A stretch of 64,000 nucleotides of DNA, taken from Microbacterium sp. LWH7-1.2 (GTDB lineage: Bacteria > Actinomycetota > Actinomycetes > Actinomycetales > Microbacteriaceae). The stretch lies in the NCBI RefSeq assembly GCF_038397755.1, contig NZ_CP151637.1:1426001-1490000 (forward strand), written 5' to 3'. The translations under genes and the position numbers were made by a program. The notes beneath the pieces are model-generated. The model was not told where the DNA came from, did no database searches, and saw nothing but the letters and a program-made list of their open reading frames with translations. How positions within the stretch are numbered: position 1 is the stretch's first letter; every line of letters begins with the position of its first letter. Positions 51,843-61,639 of the stretch are shown in pieces.

Positions 51843-52871
51843 TCAGCCGAACAGCGCGGCGGCCTCTTCGTAGCGGTACAGCGGGACGGTGTTGAGCTCG
51901 CCGAGGGCGTCGGCGAAGGGGACGCGCACGATGTCGGTGCCCCGCATCGCCACCATCTGGCCCCACGCGCCGTCGACGACCGCGTCGGCGGCGTGCAGGC
52001 CGAGGCGCGTCGCGAGGACGCGGTCGAAGCCCGAGGGCGAGCCGCCGCGCTGGATGTGGCCCAGGACCGTGGAACGGGTCTCGATGCCCGTGATGCGCTC
52101 GATCTCGGGCGCGAGGATCTCGCTGATGCCGCCCAGGCGCGGGCGGTTGAAGGCGTCGAGGCCCTTGTCGCTGTAGGCCTCGTCCATGCCCTTGAGGGTG
52201 AAGCCCTCGGAGACGACGATGAGCGGGGCGCGACCGCGGTCGTGTGCGCGGGAGACGAGCGCGGCGATCTCGTCTATGGACATCGGCACCTCGGGGATGC
52301 AGATCGCGTGCGCCCCCGCAGCCATGCCGGCGTGCAGGGCGATCCAGCCGACGTGGCGGCCCATCACCTCGGCCACCATGCACCGCTGGTGGGAGTCGCC
52401 GGTGGTGCGCAGGCGGTCCATCGCGTCGGTCGCGATATTGACGGCGGTGTCGAAGCCGAAGGAGTAGTCGGTGGCGCGCAGGTCGTTGTCGATCGTCTTC
52501 GGGACGCCGAGCACGTTGATGCCGTCGTTCGAGAGGCGGTTCGCCGCCGCCAGAGTGCCCTCGCCGCCGATGGCGATGATTCCGTCGAGGCGGTGCCCGT
52601 ACATCGTCTTGGCGATGTTCTCCGCCCCGCCGCGCGGGCCCTCGTAGGGGTTCGTGCGGGAAGTGCCGAGGATCGTGCCGCCGACCTTGGACAGACCCTT
52701 GACCTCGTGGCGCGTGAGCGGGAAGAAGTCGCCGTCCACCACGCCGCGCCAGCCGTCGCGGATGCCGACGAACTCGAGGTCGTAGGTGGTCGTGCCCTTG
52801 AGCACCACACCGCGGATGACCGCGTTGAGCCCGGGGCAGTCGCCGCCGCTCGTCAGGATGCCGATCTTCAT
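51843..52871 (-). CDS. pfkA: 6-phosphofructokinase
   Basis: 342 residues, the committed step of glycolysis. KIGILTSGGDCPGLNAVIRG is the N-terminal phosphate-binding block, IGGEGTLAAANRL follows, PKTIDNDLRATD holds the catalytic Asp, and GHIQRGGSPSGFDR binds fructose 6-phosphate. Gly after GGE is the ATP-type residue, while Lys in PKTIDND is common in the actinobacterial group, so ATP use is likely but not certain. The ATG at 52871 follows GAGGAA. A motif-bearing hairpin ends the transcript. Confidence 0.94.
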   Translation of the reverse strand: MKIGILTSGGDCPGLNAVIRGVVLKGTTTYDLEFVGIRDGWRGVVDGDFFPLTRHEVKGLSKVGGTILGTSRTNPYEGPRGGAENIAKTMYGHRLDGIIAIGGEGTLAAANRLSNDGINVLGVPKTIDNDLRATDYSFGFDTAVNIATDAMDRLRTTGDSHQRCMVAEVMGRHVGWIALHAGMAAGAHAICIPEVPMSIDEIAALVSRAHDRGRAPLIVVSEGFTLKGMDEAYSDKGLDAFNRPRLGGISEILAPEIERITGIETRSTVLGHIQRGGSPSGFDRVLATRLGLHAADAVVDGAWGQMVAMRGTDIVRVPFADALGELNTVPLYRYEEAAALFG

Positions 52872-53018
52872 TGCTGTGTTCCTCGCTGTCGGGTCGGTGA
52901 AGAGGGTCGGCGTCGCTGCCTCCCCCGACACTAGTGCCGGAAGCCGCGCCCTGCCACACGCGGTCGCCCCGCCCGCGCGGGCCGCAACCCTAGCGAGAGC
53001 GAGGTCGCGCCCGAACGC

Positions 53019-53051
53019 GACGAGGGCGGTGCGGCCTGCACCGCCCTCGTC
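53019..53051 (-). terminator. Terminator of the helicase gene
   Basis: GACGAGGGCGGTGC pairs perfectly with GCACCGCCCTCGTC over a five-base loop, 12 bases beyond the stop codon. Confidence 0.88.
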
Positions 53052-53062
53052 CGAGTCGAACG

Positions 53063-55216
53063 TTATGCGGCGCCGAGCGCCTGACGCAGCAGGTGCATGA
53101 GCGCAGACAGCTGCACCGAGTCGCTCGACTGCGGGTCGACGGCCTCGCCGTCCAGCGCACGGGCGGCGAGGCCCTGCTTGGAGTCGATGAGCTCGGCGAT
53201 CTTGGTGTCGATCGTGTGCGCGGCGATGATGCGCCACGCGGTGACGGGCTCGTCCTGGCCGATGCGGTGCACGCGGTCGATCGCCTGCGTCTGCTCGGCG
53301 GCGGTCCACGACAGCTCGGCGAGTACGACGTTCGACGACGCCTGCATGTTCACGCCGACGCCCGCTGCGGTGAGCGAGCAGACCGCGATGCCGACCTCGG
53401 GGTCGTTGTTGAACGCGTCGATCGCCTGCTGGCGGGCCGTGGTGGCCTGGTCGCCTCGCAGCGACACCGTCTTGAGACCTGCGGCGGCGAAGTGCGCCTC
53501 GGCGGTGTCCATGACGTCGATGTGCTTGGCGAAGAACACGACCTTGCCGACCGAGCGCTGCAGCTGCACGGCATAGTCGGCGGCGAGAACGGCCTTGGCC
53601 TGGCCGATCTTGCGCACCATCGTGAAGACGTTCTCGGACCCCGTGCCGGCGGCCTTCGACTCCTCGAGCTCGTTGTGAGAGACGAGACGGACGATGTCCT
53701 CGTCGATGTGGCCGGGGCCGTGGCCGCGGTCGCCGCGCGCCTCGATGATGCGGCGGTACTTCGCCGCAAGCCGCTCGCCGAGCTCGCGCTCGGCCTGGCG
53801 GATCGAGCGGCCGAACTCGTCGTCGAGCTCCACGGGGAGGTCGGCGATGAGCTTGTCGGGCAGGTCGGCGGCGACATCCTTCTTCTTGCGCCGCACGATG
53901 CCCATCGAGATCACCGCGTCCCGCGCCTCGGGATAGAACGACTTGTCAGCGGGGGTCAGCCCTGTCTCATCGAGCTTCTCCATGAGTACCGGACCGGGCT
54001 TCTCGCCGGTGGTCCAGCCGAGGAAGCGCCAGATCGCGTCGAAGTCCTCGACGTCGTTGATCAGGGGCGTGCCGGTGAGGGCGAGCAGCAGCGGGTTGGG
54101 CACCTGCTCGCGGATGCGCGTCGCGAGCGCCAGCACGTTCTGCGAGCGCTGCGAGGTGAGGTTCTTGATGAAGTGCGCCTCGTCGACGACCATGCCCTTC
54201 AGGCCGATCGAGCCGAGCCACGAGAGGTGACGGTCGAGGATCTCGTAGTTGACGATGAACACGTCGGCGAACGCGTCGATGCCTTCGCCGTCACCGTGGA
54301 TCACCGTCGCACGCCGCTGCGGCGTCCAGCGCTCGACCTCGCGTGCCCAGTTCATCTTGACGACGTTGGGCACGACCGCGAGGAGCGGGTACGCGTTCGC
54401 GACGGATGCTGCGAGCACCGACTCCGCCGTCTTGCCCAGGCCCGGCTCGTCGGCGAGGAGGAACGTGCGGTGACCGGCGCGCACGGACTCGAGGAACCGC
54501 GACTGGTGCGGCATGACCTCGAGGCCCTTGGGCGACAGACGGTCGAACTCCGGCACGGGCGGGAGCTCCATCGAGGCGGTCGCGCCGCCGGCGCCCGTCT
54601 CGAACGCCTTGTACAGCGGGCCCATGAGCTCCCAGCTGTCGAGGCGGCGCCGCGGCGTCTGCTTCGGGGCGCGGACCGTGAGGTCCGGCGCGAGGAAGGG
54701 ATTGGAGTCGCGACGCGCCTCGACCTGCGGCGGCACCACCTGGCGCTCGGCGAGCGCGGCGGGCACGACGGTCGCGACGACGGGGGCGACGTCGGTGATG
54801 ATGAGCTCGTCGGGTGCCAGCTCGGCACCCGATTCGAGCAGCCAGTCGCGCCGCATGCGACGTGCGACGGGAGAGGTGGCCTGGTCGACCTCGAGCAGCT
54901 GGATGAGCGACGTGTCGCGCGCCGCGGTCTTGGCGAGGATGGTGGCGACGCCGTCGAGCCGCTTGAGCAGCTCGGCGCGCGCAGCATCCGTCAGCTCCGT
55001 GTCGTTCTTCACACGCGCACGCTCCTCGCGGACGAGGAAGGCGATGACCTGGAACTTGACCCGGTTCGTGGGCCCCAGCTTGCCGCGCTGGGCCTTCGCC
55101 TCGACCTCGCGCACCTTGCGGGCGAGGATCGGGATGATGGGGGCCTCGTCGTCGCGGCGCGCGGACGAGGACTTGCGGCGACGCTGCGCCGCCTGGGCGG
55201 GTGCCGTGGTCGGCAT
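53063..55216 (-). CDS. SNF2-family DEAD/DEAH-box helicase
   Basis: 717 residues. The N-terminal 230 residues are a helical, charged region without a clear domain. The helicase core starts with LLADEPGLGKTAESVLAAS (Walker A near residue 275), VVDEAHFIKN (DEAH) and ALTGTPLINDVEDF. The second lobe has VVFFAKHIDVM, VSLRGDQATT and the motif VI block TQAIDRVHRIGQDEP. SNF2 proteins translocate on double-stranded DNA to remodel protein-DNA complexes. The ATG at 55216 follows AGGAGGAGC. It is monocistronic with a strong terminator. Confidence 0.9.
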   Translation of the reverse strand: MPTTAPAQAAQRRRKSSSARRDDEAPIIPILARKVREVEAKAQRGKLGPTNRVKFQVIAFLVREERARVKNDTELTDAARAELLKRLDGVATILAKTAARDTSLIQLLEVDQATSPVARRMRRDWLLESGAELAPDELIITDVAPVVATVVPAALAERQVVPPQVEARRDSNPFLAPDLTVRAPKQTPRRRLDSWELMGPLYKAFETGAGGATASMELPPVPEFDRLSPKGLEVMPHQSRFLESVRAGHRTFLLADEPGLGKTAESVLAASVANAYPLLAVVPNVVKMNWAREVERWTPQRRATVIHGDGEGIDAFADVFIVNYEILDRHLSWLGSIGLKGMVVDEAHFIKNLTSQRSQNVLALATRIREQVPNPLLLALTGTPLINDVEDFDAIWRFLGWTTGEKPGPVLMEKLDETGLTPADKSFYPEARDAVISMGIVRRKKKDVAADLPDKLIADLPVELDDEFGRSIRQAERELGERLAAKYRRIIEARGDRGHGPGHIDEDIVRLVSHNELEESKAAGTGSENVFTMVRKIGQAKAVLAADYAVQLQRSVGKVVFFAKHIDVMDTAEAHFAAAGLKTVSLRGDQATTARQQAIDAFNNDPEVGIAVCSLTAAGVGVNMQASSNVVLAELSWTAAEQTQAIDRVHRIGQDEPVTAWRIIAAHTIDTKIAELIDSKQGLAARALDGEAVDPQSSDSVQLSALMHLLRQALGAA

Positions 55217-55399
55217 GCTCCTCCTGAGCGTGAATGCCGGATAGGGAGTCCGGCGGGGATCGGGTGACACCGATGGTTCTGCGTGCTCCCGCGGGCGGCG
55301 CGAACGCCGTCGCGAACGCGGGATCAGGGATTCGCCGCCGGCGGTCGCGGGCACTCGCTTCTGCGAGCTGCGACATCGTCAGCGGGGTTCCCGTGCACC

Positions 55400-55405
55400 A
55401 TTCTA
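55400..55405 (-). promoter_or_regulatory. Candidate -10 box of the helicase gene
   Basis: TAGAAT on the minus strand, giving a leader of about 180 bases. A TTG-rich -35 is at best weak. Confidence 0.35.
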
Positions 55406-55454
55406 GGGGAACGGGTGCCCGAACGGGGCAATCCGGCGCGGGGGAACGCGGGAT

Positions 55455-56093
55455 TCAGCCCCAGAGGGTCGCGACGATGTCTTCGGTGTACCCCTCCGGG
55501 GCGAAGTTGATCCACGCGGTCGTCACGAGTGCGCCGCCCCCGATGTAGTGCGTCTCGCCGCGCGTGTACTCCTCGTCGTCGAGCGTCACGCCCCTCTGCT
55601 CGATGCGGCACACGGTGCCGTCGCCGAGCGCCTCGCAACCGAAGCCCGCCTGCGGCAGCGCCGCGAGCGCGGCTTCCTCCTGGCCGGCGTCGATCGCGGT
55701 CACGTTGGTCGCGAGCCCGTACTCGCTCGGCTGGCCCCACGAGCAGCGCAGCGTCAGCGCTCCACCGTGGATGATCTCGAGAAGGTCGGCGTTCTCGGTC
55801 GACAGCATCGTCACGCCGGGGTCGTTGAGGGGCGGGTTCGCCGACTGCAGCTGCGCGAGCATGGCGGCGGAGTAGATCTCCTCGCACGCCCCCGGCACCT
55901 CGAAAGACGTCTGAGGCTTCTCGGTCTCGACCGGCGACGCGGACGGGTCGGACGCCTGTTCCTTAACCGTGCTCGAAGGGCTGCTCGACGGGGTCGCCTC
56001 GGGTTCCGGACGGCACCCGGTGACGACCGCGGCCAGGGCGGTGAGCGCGACGCACCCGATCACGATCCGCGTCAACCGGCTCTGCACGACCAT
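55455..56093 (-). CDS. Secreted lipoprotein, function unknown
   Basis: 212 residues. The N-terminal signal peptide ends in a lipobox (AAVVTGC, Cys27), so it should be lipid-anchored outside the cell. A Ser/Pro/Glu-rich linker (residues 30-65) leads to a folded domain containing four cysteines (GACEEIYS, LRCSWG, FGCEAL, TVCRIE) that could form two disulfides. I know no named family for it. It is transcribed alone. Confidence 0.8.
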   Translation of the reverse strand: MVVQSRLTRIVIGCVALTALAAVVTGCRPEPEATPSSSPSSTVKEQASDPSASPVETEKPQTSFEVPGACEEIYSAAMLAQLQSANPPLNDPGVTMLSTENADLLEIIHGGALTLRCSWGQPSEYGLATNVTAIDAGQEEAALAALPQAGFGCEALGDGTVCRIEQRGVTLDDEEYTRGETHYIGGGALVTTAWINFAPEGYTEDIVATLWG

Positions 56094-56204
56094 TCCCTCG
56101 CCACCTCTCGCGCGCCGCAGCAGGCGGAAGGGCGGCGCGCTTTCGACCCTAACGAGGCGGGCGGACGGATGCTGTGGGCCACGCCGCGCGCAAGAGCACG
56201 GGCG

Positions 56205-57104
56205 TCACGGACCCGCGTACGCGCTCTGCCATTCCGACAGCGTGTGCGGGTCGTCTGTGACGATGCCGTCGACGCCCAGGGCCGTCACCTCATCCCATTG
56301 GGAGTCGTCGTTGAGTGTGTAGACGACGACGCGCGCGCCCGCGGCGTGCAGCTCGTCGACGATCCCCGGCCGCGCGAGCACCGCCTTGCGGTTGACGACG
56401 ACGCCGCGCGCTCCGGCCTCGGCGACCGCGCTCACGACATCCGATGGGAGCTGCTTGAGGATGAGCAGCCGCGACAGCACGTCCGACCCCGCCGCAGCGA
56501 GCGCCAGCGTCCGCGCGTCGAAGCTCGCGAAGACGATGCGGCGCTCGAGGCCGCGCGCGGCGACCTCCGCGACGGCCGCGTCCACGGCCGGGGCATCCCA
56601 TTCGCCCTTCATCTCCACGATCGCGCGGCCGTCGTCGGTCGCGACGAGGGTATCGAGGAACTCGACCCAGGTGGGGACCGGGGTGCCCGCGTAGGTGCGG
56701 TCGAACCAGGAGCCGGCATCGAGCGCCTTCACTTCGGCGAGCGTCAACGAGGCCAGCCGGCCGTGGCCGTCGGTGGTGCGGTCGACGGTCTTGTCGTGCA
56801 TGAGCACGGGATGACGATCGGCGGTGAGGGCCACGTCGACCTCGACGTAGTCGAACCCGCCGGCGAGCGCCGCGGTGATGGCCGGCAGCGTGTTCTCCGG
56901 TGCCGTCGCCGCTCCCCCGCGATGGCTGGCGATGAACGCCGGCTCGCCGGGGGTCCGCTCGTCCCCCATCAGCTCCCGCGAGCTCACGCGCGCAGGAGTG
57001 GCGCCGAGGAAGGCGATCACCAGGCTCGCGATCGCGAGGACGCACATGACGGACAGAGCGTGGATCCGGTCGCGGGCGCGATCTGATGCCGCGGACTGGG
57101 GCAT
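56205..57104 (-). CDS. Glycerophosphodiester phosphodiesterase
   Basis: 299 residues. One N-terminal hydrophobic helix (about 16-36) acts as signal anchor, then a GDPD TIM barrel: FIASHRGGAATAPENTLPAI with catalytic His and Glu, YVEVDVALTADRHPVLMHD, and the C-terminal VYTLNDDSQWDEV and VDGIVTDDP. It hydrolyses glycerophosphodiesters to glycerol 3-phosphate at the outer membrane face. The ATG at 57104 follows GGAGG. Confidence 0.9.
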   Translation of the reverse strand: MPQSAASDRARDRIHALSVMCVLAIASLVIAFLGATPARVSSRELMGDERTPGEPAFIASHRGGAATAPENTLPAITAALAGGFDYVEVDVALTADRHPVLMHDKTVDRTTDGHGRLASLTLAEVKALDAGSWFDRTYAGTPVPTWVEFLDTLVATDDGRAIVEMKGEWDAPAVDAAVAEVAARGLERRIVFASFDARTLALAAAGSDVLSRLLILKQLPSDVVSAVAEAGARGVVVNRKAVLARPGIVDELHAAGARVVVYTLNDDSQWDEVTALGVDGIVTDDPHTLSEWQSAYAGP

Positions 57105-57184
57105 CGGGCATGTCCTCCGGGGGTCGTTCCCCACGTCCTCGTCGACGTGGTGCGGACCACTCTACATGCGCCGTTACTGATTCG

Positions 57185-58420
57185 TTACTTTGTTTTGGCT
57201 TGGCTTTCACGCACCATGCGAACGGCGTCCCAGAGCGCTTCTGCGACATCGTCCTTGCTCCCGCGCCGGGCGCCGATGACCTCGCCGTCGGCACTGATGA
57301 TCGTGACGGCGTTGTCTGCCGCCTCGAACCCCTTGGACCAGCCGACTTCGTTCACAGCGAGAAGATCGGCGCCCTTGCGCGCCGCCTTGCGGCGTCCGCG
57401 GTCGAGCAGCGTCTCGCCGTCGCCAGGGGTCTCCGCCGCGAAGCCGACGATCGTCTGGCCCTCCCGGCGGCTGCGGACGAGGCCGGCCAGGATGTCATCG
57501 TTCTCGATGAGGTCGAGGGTGATCCCGCCGACGGGCGCTGACTCCTTGGCGCGCTTGAGCGGCGACACCTCCGCCACCCGGTAGTCGGCGACCGCAGCCG
57601 CCATCACGACGACGTCGGCCGCTCCCGCCTCGGCCGCGACCGCGTCGCCGAGCTCGGCCGCGGTGCCCGCGCGCACGACACGCAGACCGGGACGAGCGGA
57701 TGCTGCGGCCAGCACGCCGTCGTCGACGTGGGCGGCGACGAGCACGACGTCTGCCCCACGGCCCGCAGCCGAGAGCGCGACCGCGACGCCTTGCCGCCCG
57801 CTGGAGCGGTTGCCGATGTAGCGAACCGGATCGATGGGCTCACGGGTCCCGCCGGCGCTCACGACGACCCTCAGCCCGCGGAGGTCGCCGGCGCCACCCT
57901 GGGCCGCGGCGAGCGCGGCATCGAGGATGACCTCGGGCTCCGACATCCGTCCCGGTCCGCTGTCACCGCCGGTCAGCTCCCCCTCGTCGGGGCCGACCAC
58001 GATGACGCCGCGCTCGCGCAGGACGGCCATGTTGTGAACGGTCGAGGGATGCCGCCACATCTCGGTGTGCATCGCCGGCGCCACGACGACCGGTGCCGTG
58101 GTGGCGAGTAGGGTCGTTCCGAGGAGGTCGTCCGCGAGTCCCGCGGTCATCTTCGCCAGGGTGTTCGCCGTCGCGGGCGCCACGATCACGAGGTCGGCCG
58201 CCTGGCCGAGCGCGACGTGACGCACGCGTGCGACGTCGTCGTGGACGGAGGTCGTCACGGGGTGGCGGCTGATCGCCTCCCAGGTCGGCATCCCGACGAA
58301 CCGCAGCGCGTCCTCCGTGGGGACGACGTGGACCTCGTGCCCGTCCTTGACGAGCAGGCGCACGAGCTGAACCGTCTTGTAGGCGGCGATGCCACCGGTG
58401 ACCCCAACTACGACGAACAC
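57185..58420 (-). CDS. coaBC: Bifunctional phosphopantothenoylcysteine decarboxylase / phosphopantothenate-cysteine ligase
   Basis: The two central steps of coenzyme A synthesis. 411 residues. The N-terminal CoaC flavoprotein (about 1-185) has GVTGGIAAYKTVQLVRLL, PATANTLAKMTAGLADDLL and APAMHTEMWRHP. The C-terminal CoaB synthetase (about 190-411) has VVVSAGGTREPIDPVRYIGN, AAAVADYR and NDDILAGL. The GTG at 58420 behind GGAGG is chosen. The frame upstream is only a shadow of the neighbouring gene, which it meets head-on. Confidence 0.95.
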   Translation of the reverse strand: MFVVVGVTGGIAAYKTVQLVRLLVKDGHEVHVVPTEDALRFVGMPTWEAISRHPVTTSVHDDVARVRHVALGQAADLVIVAPATANTLAKMTAGLADDLLGTTLLATTAPVVVAPAMHTEMWRHPSTVHNMAVLRERGVIVVGPDEGELTGGDSGPGRMSEPEVILDAALAAAQGGAGDLRGLRVVVSAGGTREPIDPVRYIGNRSSGRQGVAVALSAAGRGADVVLVAAHVDDGVLAAASARPGLRVVRAGTAAELGDAVAAEAGAADVVVMAAAVADYRVAEVSPLKRAKESAPVGGITLDLIENDDILAGLVRSRREGQTIVGFAAETPGDGETLLDRGRRKAARKGADLLAVNEVGWSKGFEAADNAVTIISADGEVIGARRGSKDDVAEALWDAVRMVRESQAKTK

Positions 58421-58490
58421 CCTCCGATCTTGGCACGACTGCCCGACCCCCGGTCCCGCGCCGGACGACACACCACCCGAGGAGCCCCCC

Positions 58491-59207
58491 ATGTGCACCG
58501 TCGTGATCCGCGTCCCCGAGTCGCAGGATGAGCCCACGCGCGTACTCGCGATCCGCGATGAGGATCCCGCGCGGCCGTGGAACCCACTCGGCCGCTGGTG
58601 GCCAGAGGCGCACGACGGTGTCGTGGGCGTGCGCGACGTCCGCGCGGGGGGCGCGTGGCTCGCTGCGGATCCCGCGGCCGGACGCCTCGCCGTGCTGCTG
58701 AACCGCGCAGACGAGTCGACGCGCCCCGAGTCCGAGCTCGTCTCCCGCGGAGGCATCGTGCTCGACGCTGTCGCGGGCCGCTCCCCTGCCGGCGAGCCTG
58801 CGACGCACGGCTTCAACCTCGTCGAGGTGGAGGGCGCGCACGCGCGCGTCCTCACGTGGGACGGAGTCGCCCTGCGCACGACCGAGCTCGAGCCTGGCAC
58901 GCACATGATCGCCCACGACGACGTCGACGACAGCGGCACGCCCCGCATCGAGCGCTGGCTGGGCGAGTTCCAGGCGACGGCGCCTGACGACGACGGACGA
59001 TGGTGGATGCCGTGGGTCGAGGTGCTCGAGCGCTCCGCCGAACTCCCGCCCACCGACGACGGCGCGATCATCCGCGACAACCGCCCGCACGGCTATCCGA
59101 CGCTGTCGCTCCTGGCGTGCGTCGCGTCGGTGTCGGCGCACGACGTCGATGTGCACTACGGCGAGCTCAGCGAGCCCGGCCAGTGGGGCGGTCTCGAGCT
59201 TCGCTGA
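58491..59207 (+). CDS. NRDE / TANGO2-family protein
   Basis: 238 residues. It begins MCTVVIRV, with Cys at position 2 as in the TANGO2/NRDE family, where the N-terminal Cys may become exposed like an Ntn-hydrolase nucleophile. The family motif NRDE appears as a diverged AIRDEDPARPWNPLGRWWP, and VLLNRADES follows. The role is unclear; haem or acyl-CoA handling has been proposed for relatives. The ATG at 58491 follows GAGGAG. Confidence 0.78.
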   Translation: MCTVVIRVPESQDEPTRVLAIRDEDPARPWNPLGRWWPEAHDGVVGVRDVRAGGAWLAADPAAGRLAVLLNRADESTRPESELVSRGGIVLDAVAGRSPAGEPATHGFNLVEVEGAHARVLTWDGVALRTTELEPGTHMIAHDDVDDSGTPRIERWLGEFQATAPDDDGRWWMPWVEVLERSAELPPTDDGAIIRDNRPHGYPTLSLLACVASVSAHDVDVHYGELSEPGQWGGLELR

Positions 59208-59267
59208 CGTCCTCCCTCGCTTCGGGACGCCCCGTCTTCGCCGCTCTCGGCCTCGTCAGTCATCCCC

Positions 59268-60131
59268 TCATACCAGGCTCTTCGGGTGCCAGACCGTCTT
59301 GGTCTCGGTGAACGCGGTGATGCGGGCGAGGCTCGGGGCGGCAGCATCCGTCCCGTTCTCGGGAGGCAGCACCCGCGTGAGCGTCTCGGCCGCGGCGATC
59401 TGCAGGTCGACCCAGTCCAGGTCGCCGGCGCCGACGAGGTCGAGCGCGTGCACGTCGGGGTGCGAGGCGAGCCACGGGGCGATCTCGGCGGGCGAGCCGG
59501 TGAGCACGTTGACGACTCCGCCGGGGACATCGCTCGTGGCGAGCACCTCGGCGAGCGAGATCGCCGAGAGCGGGTAGCGCTCGGAAGCGACCACGACGAC
59601 CGAGTTGCCGGTGACGAGCGCGGGTGCGATGGCCGACACCAGCCCGACGAGCGCGGTGCCCTGCGGGGCGACGACGCCGACCACGCCGGTCGGCTCAGGC
59701 ACCGAGATGTTGAAGTACGGGCCCGCCACCGGGTTGCCGTTGCCGGCGACCTGGCCGAACTTGTCGCACCACCCTGCGTACCAGACCCAGCGGTCGATCG
59801 ACTCGTCGACCTCGGCGCCCGCGACCGCGGCGGAGACCCCGGTCTGCTGCACGATCTCGTCCACGAACTGGGCGCGACGGCCCTCGAGGATCTCGGCGAC
59901 GCGGTAGAGCACCTGGCCGCGGTTGTACGCGGTGGCACCCGACCAGCCCTTGACGGCCCCGCGGGCCGCGACGACGGCATCACGGGCGTCCTTGCGGGAG
60001 GCGAGCGCGGCATTCGCGAGAAAGTCGCCGTTCGGGCTCGCGACCTCGTACGTGCGCCCCGACTCGCTGCGCGGGAAGGCGCCGCCGATGTAGAGCTTGT
60101 ACGTCTTGGGAACGGTCAGTCGCTTGCTCAT
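59268..60131 (-). CDS. Half-length aldehyde dehydrogenase homologue lacking the catalytic cysteine
   Basis: 287 residues aligning to the N-terminal coenzyme-binding half of aldehyde dehydrogenases (YKLYIGGAFPRSESGRTYEV, VGVVAPQGTALVGLVSAIAP, LVTGNSVVVVASERYPLSA). It stops before the catalytic domain and has no active-site Cys. The last 70 residues (AEIAPWLASHPDVHALDLVG) diverge. Its start overlaps the full ALDH in an ATGA junction, so both are made together. A regulatory or heteromeric role is inferred. The intact frame argues against simple decay. Confidence 0.82.
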   Translation of the reverse strand: MSKRLTVPKTYKLYIGGAFPRSESGRTYEVASPNGDFLANAALASRKDARDAVVAARGAVKGWSGATAYNRGQVLYRVAEILEGRRAQFVDEIVQQTGVSAAVAGAEVDESIDRWVWYAGWCDKFGQVAGNGNPVAGPYFNISVPEPTGVVGVVAPQGTALVGLVSAIAPALVTGNSVVVVASERYPLSAISLAEVLATSDVPGGVVNVLTGSPAEIAPWLASHPDVHALDLVGAGDLDWVDLQIAAAETLTRVLPPENGTDAAAPSLARITAFTETKTVWHPKSLV

Positions 60132-61624
60132 GCCGAGACCTCCTTCTTCGATCGGCCGGCTTCCATTCGGCGCGCGGCGTCGCCCGCCGATGCGCCCTTG
60201 AGGTAGGCCGCGAGACCGTGGCGGCCGCCCTCACGGCCGTAGCCCGACTCCTTGTAGCCGCCGAACGGCGACGACGGGTCGAACCGGTTGAACGTGTTCG
60301 CCCACACCACGCCCGCGCGCAGCCGGTCGGCGACGGCGAGGATGCGCGAGCCCTTGTCGGTCCAGATGCCGGCCGACAGACCGTACGGCGTGTTGTTGGC
60401 CTTCTCGATCGCCTCGGCGGGCGTGCGGAAGGTCAGCACCGAGAGCACAGGCCCGAAGATCTCGTCGCGGGCGATGCGATGCGACGCCTGCACGTTCGTG
60501 AAGATCGTCGGTGCGAACCAGAAGCCGTTGTCGGGGATGACGCAGTCGGCACTCCAGCGCACCGCCCCCTCTTCTTCGCCGACCTTGCTGAGCTCGCGGA
60601 TGCGGTCGAGCTGCTCGCGCGAGTTGATGGCGCCGATGTCGGTGTTCTTGTCGAGCGGGTCACCGAGGCGCAGCGTCGAGAGGCGGTCCTTCAGCCGGTC
60701 GACGACCTCGTCGTGGATCGACTCCTGCACGAGCAGGCGGCTGCCCGCGCAGCAGACGTGCCCCTGGTTGAAGAAGATGCCGTTGACGATGCCCTCGATC
60801 GCCTGGTCGATGGGCGCGTCCTCGAAGACGATGTTCGCGGCCTTGCCGCCGAGCTCGAGGGTGAGCTTCTTGTCGGTGCCGGCGACGGCCTTGACGATCT
60901 CACGGCCGACGGCGGTGGAGCCCGTGAAGGCGACCTTGTTCACGTCGGGATGCCGCACCAGCGCCGCGCCCGTGGCGCCGGCGCCCGTCACGATGTTGAC
61001 GACGCCCGGGGGCAGATCGGCCTGCTGCAGGATCTCGGCGAAGATGAGCGCCGACAGCGGCGTCGTCTCGGCGGGCTTGAGCACGACCGTGTTGCCCGCG
61101 GCGAGCGCCGGGGCGATCTTCCACGCGAGCATGAGCAGCGGGAAGTTCCACGGGATCACCTGTCCGGCGACGCCCAGCGAACGGGGGTCGGCGCCGAGGC
61201 CGGCGTAGTCGAGCTTGTCGGCCCAGCCGGCGTAGTAGAAGAACCACGCGGCCACCAGCGGCACGTCGACGTCGCGGCTCTCCTTGATCGGCTTGCCGTT
61301 GTCGAGGCTCTCCGCCACGGCCAGCTCGCGTGCCCGCTCCTGGACGAGGCGCGCGATGCGGAAGAGGTACTTCCCACGGTCGCGGCCGCTCATCTTCGAC
61401 CACGTCTTGTCGTAGGCGCGGCGCGCGGCGGCGACCGCGGCGTCGACATCCGCCTCGCTCGCCGAGGCGATCGCCGCGATGTGCTTCTCGTCGGCGGGCG
61501 AGATGGTGGCGAACGACTCGCCCGAGCCCGGGCGGAAATCGCCGTCGATGAACAGCCCGTACTCGTCGCGCAGGTTCAGGATCGCGCGGGACTCGGGGGC
61601 CGGTGCGTATTCGAGGAAACTCAT
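60128..61624 (-). CDS. Aldehyde dehydrogenase
   Basis: NAD(P)-dependent oxidation of an aldehyde to an acid, probably acetaldehyde released by the adjacent DeoC. 498 residues, complete. VIPWNFPLLMLAWKIAPALA, KPAETTPLSA, FTGSTAVG, the general base Glu257 in LELGGKAA, and the nucleophile Cys291 in FFNQGHVCCAGSR are present. The C-terminal FGGYKESGYGREGG binds the partner subunit. It lies 15 bases downstream of deoC and overlaps the half-length homologue. Confidence 0.92.
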   Translation of the reverse strand: MSFLEYAPAPESRAILNLRDEYGLFIDGDFRPGSGESFATISPADEKHIAAIASASEADVDAAVAAARRAYDKTWSKMSGRDRGKYLFRIARLVQERARELAVAESLDNGKPIKESRDVDVPLVAAWFFYYAGWADKLDYAGLGADPRSLGVAGQVIPWNFPLLMLAWKIAPALAAGNTVVLKPAETTPLSALIFAEILQQADLPPGVVNIVTGAGATGAALVRHPDVNKVAFTGSTAVGREIVKAVAGTDKKLTLELGGKAANIVFEDAPIDQAIEGIVNGIFFNQGHVCCAGSRLLVQESIHDEVVDRLKDRLSTLRLGDPLDKNTDIGAINSREQLDRIRELSKVGEEEGAVRWSADCVIPDNGFWFAPTIFTNVQASHRIARDEIFGPVLSVLTFRTPAEAIEKANNTPYGLSAGIWTDKGSRILAVADRLRAGVVWANTFNRFDPSSPFGGYKESGYGREGGRHGLAAYLKGASAGDAARRMEAGRSKKEVSA

Positions 61625-61639
61625 GTCTTCTTTCCCGGG

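Noticed and set aside
53093..55267. Plus-strand frame of over 700 codons opposite the helicase
   Set aside because: An antisense shadow of an intact SNF2-type gene.
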